A stretch of DNA of 9,746 nucleotides from Methanomassiliicoccaceae archaeon UBA367 (GTDB taxonomy: Archaea; Thermoplasmatota; Thermoplasmata; Methanomassiliicoccales; Methanomethylophilaceae). Where the stretch lies: positions 1,363 to 11,108 of the forward strand of contig DAXF01000005.1 of NCBI GenBank assembly GCA_002506255.1, in the 5' to 3' direction. A program made the translations under genes and the position numbers. A model generated the notes under the pieces. The model was not told where the DNA came from. It ran no database searches and saw only the letters and a list, made by a program, of their open reading frames with translations. Of the stretch, positions 1-4,901 are shown piece by piece. How positions within the stretch are numbered: position 1 is the first letter of the stretch; the number at the start of each line of letters is the position of its first letter.

Positions 1-26
1 CCGTTGGCAACCTTCTCCGAGCCCAT
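1..26 (-). CDS. N-terminus of an unidentified divergent gene (partial)
   Basis: An ATG on the minus strand at 26-24 opens a frame that reads M-G-S-E-K-V-A-N and runs off the window edge. Three signals support a real start. A strong Shine-Dalgarno site TGAGGTG lies at 40-34, seven bases before the ATG. A TATA-like element lies at 84-77, which would place the transcript start near 54. The promoter of the next gene points the opposite way, as expected for a divergent pair. Eight codons are too few to name a product. The gene could be functionally linked to the PhoU/TrkA-C pair it diverges from, but that is a guess. Confidence 0.5.
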
Positions 27-76
27 AAATCAACACCTCAGGACATGTTCGTATCTATTGCGGTAAGGCACCTCAA

Positions 77-84
77 CTATATAG
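77..84 (-). promoter_or_regulatory. TATA box of the divergent gene
   Basis: The minus strand reads CTATATAG about 54 bases before the ATG at 26. Transcription would start about 26 bases further on, giving a leader of roughly 28 bases that contains the TGAGGTG ribosome-binding site. The assignment rests on spacing and match to the archaeal TATA consensus. Confidence 0.45.
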
Positions 85-169
85 CGTAACCGTCAGAAGA
101 TGAACTTCACAGCAATAGTGCCAGCACAGAGTGTTTCTCATCTCCGGGATGCACCCTCTGGACGAAACG

Positions 170-179
170 GTTAATATAC
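170..179 (+). promoter_or_regulatory. TATA box of the PhoU/TrkA-C operon
   Basis: GTTAATATAC is a good archaeal TATA element, preceded by purine-rich CGAAACG in the BRE position. The predicted transcript start is near 201, giving a leader of about 15 bases before the ATG at 216, with a weak Shine-Dalgarno-like GAAAGGT at 201-207. The start codon overlaps a 10-bp palindrome, ATCCGCGGAT (208-217), of unknown significance. Confidence 0.55.
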
Positions 180-215
180 ACGGATTATTATAGGTTTCTT
201 GAAAGGTATCCGCGG

Positions 216-851
216 ATGAACGACGAAGAACATTCTGATTCCAATCGAATGGAAGCGACGGTCAGGGAGCTCCTGACTGAGATGAAGGACGCATCCGAGA
301 CCATTGTGGATCTTGCTTACGCCTCCCTGATGTATAACAGCAAGGATATGGCGGAGAAGGTCGAGGAGATGGACCGCGACATAGATGATATGAAGTTCGC
401 CATACGCACCAAGATCCTCTTGGCGGTAAGGACCAAGGAGGATGCGCGGGAGATGACAGGCGTATTGCAGGTCGCTTCAGCCGCGGATCGCATATCCGAG
501 GCCGCAGGGGAGATAGTCAAGCTTTTGCATGTTCCCAAGGAAGAGAGGCCGTTCATCAATGAGATAATCAATGAATCAGACGAGAAGATAATGATGACCC
601 GCATCTCCCCGAGATCGGACATGGCCGGCAACACCATAGATCAGTTGGCTGTGGAGGCCTCAACGGGCACCAAGATAATCGCCATGAAGAATCGTTACGG
701 ATGGATATACAATCCTGACGGGGATGTGAAGCTCAGGGCCGGAGACGACATAATCGTCAACGGATCCCTGGACGGCTTCAACAGGCTGAAGAAGTTCGCA
801 AGCGGGGATCTCCCGTGGGAGTTCCCGGAAATGGAATTCGCGGAGGACTGA
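216..851 (+). CDS. PhoU and TrkA-C domain protein, paralogue 1
   Basis: This 211-residue cytoplasmic protein has two parts. Residues about 12-105 form an all-helical PhoU-like domain with the heptad-like acidic pattern of that family (for example EEMDRDIDD near 50-58). Residues about 125-197 form a TrkA-C (RCK_C) domain, whose last strand contains LRAGDDIIVNG, typical of this ligand-binding fold. The combination matches the archaeal PhoU/TrkA-C family (COG3273), whose members are often found as tandem pairs near cation transporters such as MgtE. No transporter is visible here, although the divergent gene at the window edge is unseen. Role: inferred regulator of metal or potassium transport; the ligand is unknown. 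The start is the ATG after GAAAGGT and the TATA box at 170. The next gene starts two bases after its stop and is a clear paralogue. Confidence 0.8.
   Translation: MNDEEHSDSNRMEATVRELLTEMKDASETIVDLAYASLMYNSKDMAEKVEEMDRDIDDMKFAIRTKILLAVRTKEDAREMTGVLQVASAADRISEAAGEIVKLLHVPKEERPFINEIINESDEKIMMTRISPRSDMAGNTIDQLAVEASTGTKIIAMKNRYGWIYNPDGDVKLRAGDDIIVNGSLDGFNRLKKFASGDLPWEFPEMEFAED
842..847 (+). promoter_or_regulatory. Ribosome-binding site that sets the start at 854
   Basis: GGAGGA lies six bases before the ATG at 854, inside the last codons of the upstream gene. It favours 854 over the in-frame upstream ATG at 815, which has no such site and would add 13 residues overlapping the preceding gene. Confidence 0.7.
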
Positions 852-853
852 CC

Positions 854-1429
854 ATGGACAGGCTCGATTCTATGCTCTTGGAGCTCAAGGACACGTCCGA
901 GTTCATGGTGGACCTGGCTTATTCCTCCCTTCTGTACAACAACCGGGACATAGCAGAGGAGGTCATCAACATGGAGGTTAAGATGGACGAGCTCGGCGAC
1001 GAGATCCAGAAGAGCCTCCTGGATATGGCTAAGAAGAATCCGGATAGCGTCATGAAGGCCTTCGTTGCCTTCAGACTGCAGATAGCCATAGAGGATATAG
1101 CCAATGCGGCCGCGTCCATAGCCGATGTGGTGCTGCGCGGTTATGCCAGCAGCCCCGTCATTCACATGAGCATCAAGGAGTCCGAGTGGACAATTGAGAG
1201 GGCCACGGTATCGGAGACATCCGTTCTCAGAGACAAGACCTTAGGGGACATGAGGCTGTGGAGCCACTGCGGCATGTTCGTAATGGCCATAAAGCGCGGT
1301 GCACAATACATATTCAGGCCCGATAAGTGGACAGCCCTCAGAGAAGAAGACGTACTCATCGCTGTCGGCCCGGAGGAGAGCGCCGATTACTTCATAGCTC
1401 TGGCGGACGGCAGCAGAAAAGAGTTCTGA
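854..1429 (+). CDS. PhoU and TrkA-C domain protein, paralogue 2
   Basis: This 191-residue protein is the second member of the tandem pair. Its first 40 residues align with paralogue 1 without gaps: LKDTSEFMVDLAYSSLLYNN here against MKDASETIVDLAYASLMYNS there. The N-terminal half is a helical PhoU-like domain. The C-terminal half (about 105-185) is a TrkA-C domain ending in LREEDVLIAVG. The two copies have diverged much more in the C-terminal domain, so they may form a heteromer that senses different ligands; that is inference. The start at 854 is chosen from the GGAGGA site six bases upstream, and only two bases separate it from the preceding stop, so the two are almost certainly co-transcribed. 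No oligo-T terminator follows directly. Confidence 0.8.
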   Translation: MDRLDSMLLELKDTSEFMVDLAYSSLLYNNRDIAEEVINMEVKMDELGDEIQKSLLDMAKKNPDSVMKAFVAFRLQIAIEDIANAAASIADVVLRGYASSPVIHMSIKESEWTIERATVSETSVLRDKTLGDMRLWSHCGMFVMAIKRGAQYIFRPDKWTALREEDVLIAVGPEESADYFIALADGSRKEF

Positions 1430-1877
1430 GATCCTTATGCCATAACGCAGATTAGCACGGTTCTGTTCACTATACGGGCATCTCGCAATCATTTGCAAAA
1501 TGTTTTCGATAAGGAATGCTCTGAGGCAGAATGGAAGGAAGAAGTGGCCTCGGGTCAGATCTTGACCACAACCAAAAATTCCCGAAGGGACTGCGTAGAA
1601 TTGTACCGCACCGTATAGCTCCATCTTCGAGTGAATTCTTTGAGCAGGAAAACATTAGCTTATCATTGCGCCTGAGTGCGATGTGGACGCAATCCCCATC
1701 TTGACGATCGGTTTGAAGACGCCAAACAGTCAAGGGGATTCCTCCGACATACACGAGCTTCCGAGCTCTACGAAACGCCTTGCAAAACCAGTCACCCCCT
1801 CTTCCCGAAGATAAGATCCTCGAGATTTTCGGGGAGGCGACTAACGGCGTTAATTTTTGGGTATGCCAGAGTGGATT
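1430..1877. other. Gene-free stretch with several inverted repeats
   Basis: About 450 bases separate the PhoU/TrkA-C operon from tRNA-Gln, and I find no convincing protein gene in them. Open frames on either strand have codon use unlike the neighbours and no family resemblance. The stretch holds several inverted repeats: GGTCA/TGACC (1553-1557 with 1563-1567), a long interrupted stem at 1676-1754, GAGCT/AGCTC around TCCG (1755-1768), and a 9-bp stem at 1801-1809 with 1828-1836. It may be a structured RNA, a long tRNA 3' trailer, or the decayed remains of an insertion next to the tRNA. None of these is proven. Confidence 0.4.
1676..1754. repeat. Long interrupted hairpin, possible structured RNA
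   Basis: Successive complementary blocks fold this stretch into one rod: GTG/CAC, ATGT/ACAT, GGA/TCC, AATCCCC/GGGGATT (1691-1697 with 1734-1740), TTGAC/GTCAA (1701-1705 with 1729-1733) and GTTTG/CAAAC (1711-1715 with 1723-1727), closed by a 7-base loop. That makes 27 pairs with small bulges between blocks. No terminator-like T-run follows the tRNA, so read-through on the minus strand could transcribe it. On the plus strand a T-run at 1853-1857 could end a transcript. It does not match the conserved segments of SRP RNA or RNase P RNA as I know them. Confidence 0.3.
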
Positions 1878-1953
1878 TGGTAGCCTCGCGCAGATTCGAA
1901 CTGCGGTCGCAGGATCCAGAGTCCCGCATGATTGACCACTACACTACGAGGCT
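1878..1953 (-). tRNA. tRNA-Gln (anticodon CTG), CCA encoded
   Basis: The minus strand folds as a complete tRNA of 73 bases (1953-1881) plus an encoded CCA (1880-1878). The acceptor stem AGCCTCG/CGAGGCT has seven perfect pairs. U8-A9 are present. The anticodon stem CGGGA/TCCTG encloses loop CTCTGGA with anticodon CTG at 1919-1917. The variable loop has four bases. The T arm CGCAG-TTCGAAT-CTGCG is standard. The first pair is A1-T72, the feature by which archaeal GatDE distinguishes tRNA-Gln, in line with indirect charging through Glu-tRNA. This species reads CAG codons only. There is no intron. No oligo-T run follows the gene, so its 3' end may depend on processing. Confidence 0.95.
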
Positions 1954-1978
1954 ATGGGGCCTGCCTAACACGCTACTG

Positions 1979-1991
1979 TTTTAATATTTTT
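1979..1991 (-). promoter_or_regulatory. TATA box of tRNA-Gln
   Basis: The minus strand has an A/T block, AAAAATATTAAAA, centred near 1985. This places the transcript start near 1959, about six bases before the mature 5' end at 1953. It lies between adk and the tRNA, so the tRNA need not depend on adk transcription. Confidence 0.6.
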
Positions 1992-2017
1992 CGTAGGTGC
2001 TAGCAGGCCGGGGGCCA

Positions 2018-2644
2018 TCACTTCAGAGCTTTGGTGACTTTAGTGTATATGTACTCTATGTCCCCGATCCCCTCGATGGTGGCGAGTTTTCCTCTCTCAC
2101 GGTAGTATTCTATGAGAGGGTATGTGTTATCACGGTATACCTTGAGCCTGTTGCGCACAGTCTTCTCAGTATCGTCATCCCTCTGGTAGAGCTTGCATCC
2201 GCATTTGTCGCAGATGCCCTCTTTCTTCGGTGCTTTGTTTATCAGGTGATAAACAGAATTGCAGTCCGGGCAGGAGCGTCTGTTGGTGAGCCTGCCGACG
2301 AGCTCCTCGTCGTCAACATCGAGATTTATCGCAGCATCGATGTCGATCTCCTTAGCCAGGGCGTCCGCCTGCTCCACGGTCCTGGGGAATCCGTCCAGTA
2401 AGAAGGTGCCCTTCAGCTCGCGTATCTTGTCCTTCATCATGCCTATGATGACATCGTTGGGGACCAGGGCGCCGGCGTCCATGTACTTCTTGGCCTCCCT
2501 CCCCAAGGGCGTATCGTTTCTGACGGCCTCTCTGAGCATGTCTCCCGTGGAGAGCCTCACGAAACCGAGTCTGTCGCCGAGAAGCTCGGCCTGCGTTCCC
2601 TTACCGCACCCCGGAGGTCCCAGGAGTATGATCTTCGTCTTCAT
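2018..2644 (-). CDS. adk: Adenylate kinase, bacterial-type with zinc lid
   Basis: This 208-residue enzyme interconverts ATP + AMP with two ADP in the cytoplasm. Visible motifs are the P-loop GPPGCGKGT (9-17), LSTGDMLR (31-38) for AMP binding, FLLDGFPRT (81-89), and the lid with NRRSCPDC (121-128) and CDKC (145-148), whose four cysteines should bind zinc. The length is normal for the long-form family. It is not the unrelated AdkA type found in Methanococcus and Sulfolobus. The start is taken as the ATG at 2644 rather than the in-frame GTG at 2650: a TATA box lies 26-27 bases upstream of this ATG, so the transcript probably begins at the start codon. Downstream is tRNA-Gln, which has its own promoter. 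The glcD-like gene is divergent. Confidence 0.95.
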   Translation of the reverse strand: MKTKIILLGPPGCGKGTQAELLGDRLGFVRLSTGDMLREAVRNDTPLGREAKKYMDAGALVPNDVIIGMMKDKIRELKGTFLLDGFPRTVEQADALAKEIDIDAAINLDVDDEELVGRLTNRRSCPDCNSVYHLINKAPKKEGICDKCGCKLYQRDDDTEKTVRNRLKVYRDNTYPLIEYYRERGKLATIEGIGDIEYIYTKVTKALK

Positions 2645-2666
2645 GTTCACCGAGAGGATGCAGGCG

Positions 2667-2674
2667 ATTTAAAT
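2667..2674 (-). promoter_or_regulatory. TATA box of adk
   Basis: ATTTAAAT is centred 26-27 bases before the adk ATG at 2644, the usual TATA-to-transcript-start distance, which implies a leaderless mRNA. Purine-rich CGAAG in the BRE position precedes it on the minus strand. Confidence 0.6.
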
Positions 2675-2702
2675 TAGCTTCGAACAGTTTCGAGTGTTGC
2701 TA

Positions 2703-2716
2703 CATATATTTTATTA
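2703..2716 (+). promoter_or_regulatory. TATA region of the glcD-like gene
   Basis: An A/T block with CATATATTTTATTA fits a TATA element. Whichever core is used (centre about 2707 or 2712), transcription would start near 2733-2738, downstream of the first in-frame ATG at 2720. This argues against that ATG as the start and for the GTG at 2750. Confidence 0.5.
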
Positions 2717-2737
2717 ACAATGTTCTCTATGGAATGT

Positions 2738-2743
2738 GAGGTG
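2738..2743 (+). promoter_or_regulatory. Ribosome-binding site that sets the glcD start
   Basis: GAGGTG lies six bases before the GTG at 2750. The in-frame ATGs at 2720 and 2729 lie upstream of or at the predicted transcript start and have no ribosome-binding site. Confidence 0.55.
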
Positions 2744-2749
2744 TGCCCA

Positions 2750-4180
2750 GTGGACAGCGCGATATGCAAGAGTATAGAGAAGGTCGTAGGCAAGGAAGGT
2801 TACTCGACCAGAACAGCGGACCTGTATACTTACGGGTTTGACGCATCGATTTACCACAAGACTCCCGACATGGTGGTCCAGCCCAGGACTACCGAGCAGG
2901 TATCAGAGATACTCAAGATAGCTAACGCTGCCAAGATCCCTGTTGTGCCCAGAGGTGCCGGTACGGGCCTGTGCGGCTCGGCGGTGCCCATAATGGGCGG
3001 CATAGTCATGGACATGAGCCGCATGAACAGGATCCTCAACGTCAGCGTTGCCGACCTGTGGGTGGAGGTGGAGGCCGGTTGCATATATGACGATCTAAAC
3101 AAGGAGCTGTCCAAGCACGGTTTCTTCTTCCCGGTGGGACCCGGTTCCGCAGAAGCCTGTCTCATTGGCGGCATGGTTGCCAACAATGCCTCTGGAATGA
3201 GGGCGGTCAAGTACGGAGCCACCAGGGATTACGTTCTCGGTGTGACCTTCGTCAAGGCTGACGGGGAGATAGTACACGCCGGTACGAAGACGATAAAGGA
3301 TTCCTCCGGATATCAGCTCGCCCGCCTCATGTGCGGCAGCGAAGGCACTCTTGCAGTGATCACAGAGGTCACGCTGAAGCTGGCTATGAAGCCCAAGACA
3401 TCCGCCTACATCTTGGCTGCTTTTGACAATGTGCAGGATGCAGGTCGTTGTGTCTCAGCTCTGATAGCGAAGCCGCTGATACCCGCATCCTGTGAGCTCA
3501 TGGACAGTGTTTCCATTGAAGCAGTCAACAAGGCCAGGGGCAATCCTCTGCCGGACTGCAATGCCCTCTGCATAATCGAGGTCGACGGAGACCCGGAGCC
3601 TGTCGAGAGGGACATGAAGACGGTAGAGGAGATAGCCAGGAGCGTAGGGGCCATAAGTGTGACTCCAACCAGGGACAAGAAGCTCATAGCCAGCTGGACT
3701 GCTGCGAGGAAGGCTGTGATGACCTCCCTCTCTGCCCTTAAGCCCGGGCACTCATCCGTATCTTTGGCGGATGACATGGCACTGCCCGTATCGAAGATAC
3801 CGGATGCAGTCACCGCATACCAGGAGATCGCGAAGAAGTACAATGTTACAGTGGCCACCTACGGCCATGCTGCGGACGGCAACCTTCACACCAAGATGCT
3901 CCTGGACCCGACCAGCAAGGACGATTGGGACAGAGGCGTTGCCGCTGTGCATGAGATATTCGATGCCACCATAGCTCTAGACGGTACTGTGACGGGTGAG
4001 CACGGAGTAGGGATATCCAAGGCTCCTGACTTCATGAAGGAGAGGTCCACCGCGATAAAGACCATGAGGGAGATCAAGAGGGCAATGGACCCCAATAATA
4101 TCCTGAATCCAGGCAAGATCGACCAGTGGGAGGGCACTATCCTGACCAACCTGAGGTACCCCTGCAAGGAGTACATGTGA
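2750..4180 (+). CDS. GlcD-like FAD-linked 2-hydroxyacid dehydrogenase
   Basis: This is a 476-residue flavoprotein of the GlcD / D-lactate dehydrogenase family. Residues about 45-220 form the PCMH-type FAD-binding domain with PRGAGTGLCG (67-76) and the GPGS...GGMVANNASG segment (130-149). The rest is the FAD-oxidase C-terminal domain with YGHAADGNLH (371-380), GTVTGEHGVG (412-421) and NNILNPGKI (449-457). The family oxidises D-lactate, glycolate or similar acids; the substrate here cannot be read from sequence. Some methanogens, including Methanomassiliicoccales, encode GlcD-like proteins with HdrD, but no Fe-S partner is adjacent. About 20 residues follow the usual last motif. The GTG start is chosen from GAGGTG six bases upstream and the TATA position; an ATG at 2720 would add ten residues. 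Its stop directly abuts that of the convergent protease gene. Confidence 0.85.
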   Translation: MDSAICKSIEKVVGKEGYSTRTADLYTYGFDASIYHKTPDMVVQPRTTEQVSEILKIANAAKIPVVPRGAGTGLCGSAVPIMGGIVMDMSRMNRILNVSVADLWVEVEAGCIYDDLNKELSKHGFFFPVGPGSAEACLIGGMVANNASGMRAVKYGATRDYVLGVTFVKADGEIVHAGTKTIKDSSGYQLARLMCGSEGTLAVITEVTLKLAMKPKTSAYILAAFDNVQDAGRCVSALIAKPLIPASCELMDSVSIEAVNKARGNPLPDCNALCIIEVDGDPEPVERDMKTVEEIARSVGAISVTPTRDKKLIASWTAARKAVMTSLSALKPGHSSVSLADDMALPVSKIPDAVTAYQEIAKKYNVTVATYGHAADGNLHTKMLLDPTSKDDWDRGVAAVHEIFDATIALDGTVTGEHGVGISKAPDFMKERSTAIKTMREIKRAMDPNNILNPGKIDQWEGTILTNLRYPCKEYM

Positions 4181-4822
4181 TTACATCAGGAATGCAAGTG
4201 CCAGCACTACGATGCCCCATCCGAACATGCCTATATAGGCACCCTTGTTCCATCTGAAGATCTTCGATCCGTCCAGAGGAGGCATCGGGAGCATGTTGAA
4301 CAGTGCCAGGAACGCATTGAAGTAAGCCATCATGAATGCGACATCCGACAGGATCCCGCTGGTGAAGGGCACGAATACTACCGCACCGGTGGCCAGCAAC
4401 AGGTTGGTCAAAGGTCCGGACATGCTTATCCTGCCGTTCATCTCTTCGGTTATCCTGCCATTTATGTACACGGCTCCCGGCGCAGCGAATAGGAATCCGA
4501 ACAAGGACATGACAATGGCAAGCATAAGGCCTCCAGGATACATCCTGAATTCAGCCCATGCGCCGTACTTCTGCGCCGTGAATTTATGAGCAAGCTCGTG
4601 GAGCAGGAAACTGAACACGATCAGAACAGCCGATATGGCGAGGAGCAGCAGGAACATTCCCGGTCCGGTTCTGTACAGACCTGCGAGCCCGCCGCTGAGC
4701 ACTATCGCCATGGCCACGGAAAGGAGGGCCACCGCACCGACGATCTCCCTGATCTCTGTACGACTGAACACGGGCTTCTTGAACCCGGGATTCACTGTAA
4801 TAGGGTCGTCATATCCGCGCAT
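4181..4822 (-). CDS. Site-2 protease-like M50 membrane metalloprotease
   Basis: This 213-residue membrane protein belongs to the M50 (site-2 protease) family. It has the zinc-binding HELAH (75-79) inside a hydrophobic helix, the SGPLTN segment (135-140), and NMLPMPPLDGSK (176-187), whose aspartate (184) is the expected third zinc ligand. I see about five to six membrane segments and a soluble N-terminal tail of roughly 25 residues. There is no PDZ or CBS domain, so this is the minimal form. The family cuts membrane-bound substrates within the bilayer; the substrate is unknown. A TTG at 4843 would extend the frame by seven residues, but the ATG at 4822 lies 29 bases from the TATA element at 4847-4855, pointing to a nearly leaderless start. 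The neighbour at 4902 diverges from the same promoter region. Confidence 0.88.
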   Translation of the reverse strand: MRGYDDPITVNPGFKKPVFSRTEIREIVGAVALLSVAMAIVLSGGLAGLYRTGPGMFLLLLAISAVLIVFSFLLHELAHKFTAQKYGAWAEFRMYPGGLMLAIVMSLFGFLFAAPGAVYINGRITEEMNGRISMSGPLTNLLLATGAVVFVPFTSGILSDVAFMMAYFNAFLALFNMLPMPPLDGSKIFRWNKGAYIGMFGWGIVVLALAFLM

Positions 4823-4846
4823 ATCCGGTTCTATAGCAGGCAACCC

Positions 4847-4855
4847 TTAAAAAAT
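4847..4855. promoter_or_regulatory. TATA element possibly shared by two divergent genes
   Basis: TTAAAAAAT is the only strong A/T block between the divergent starts at 4822 (-) and 4902 (+). It lies 29 bases from the minus-strand ATG, giving a nearly leaderless transcript. To the right it would start a plus transcript near 4877, just ahead of the GGAGGTGAT site. A second candidate for the plus gene, TATAT at 4876-4880, would start transcription at about the ATG and waste the strong ribosome-binding site. Confidence 0.5.
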
Positions 4856-4884
4856 AGACGTTGTGTGAAAACAGGTATATCATC

Positions 4885-4893
4885 GGAGGTGAT
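4885..4893 (+). promoter_or_regulatory. Near-perfect Shine-Dalgarno site
   Basis: GGAGGTGAT is fully complementary to the usual archaeal 16S rRNA 3' end and lies eight bases before the ATG at 4902. It is one of the strongest sites in the window and implies a leadered, well-translated mRNA. Confidence 0.8.
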
Positions 4894-4901
4894 GTAGCGG
4901 C

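Noticed and set aside
1545..1563. A weak second copy of the tRNA-Gln 3' end (shared ATCTG and CGAGGC blocks) as a possible attachment repeat
   Set aside because: Only two short blocks match and the spacing between them differs. A real attachment repeat should match over at least 15-20 bases without gaps.
1531..1704. A 57-codon plus-strand frame preceded by GAGG four bases upstream
   Set aside because: Codon use (TTA, TCA, GTA, CGT, AGT) differs from all neighbours, the peptide resembles nothing I know, the frame runs into the inverted-repeat region, and there is no promoter-like element at the right distance.
1470..1754. A 94-codon minus-strand frame in the gap behind the tRNA
   Set aside because: The composition is unlike a natural protein, there is no ribosome-binding site or promoter, and it overlaps the inverted repeats.
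1801..1836. The 9-bp stem as a transcription terminator for the tRNA or the plus operon
   Set aside because: No T-run follows on either strand at the right place, and archaeal termination depends mainly on oligo-T. The T-run at 1853-1857 is too far from the stem to form a unit.
1676..1984. A 102-codon plus-strand frame
   Set aside because: It runs antisense across the whole tRNA-Gln gene, so it is a chance frame.
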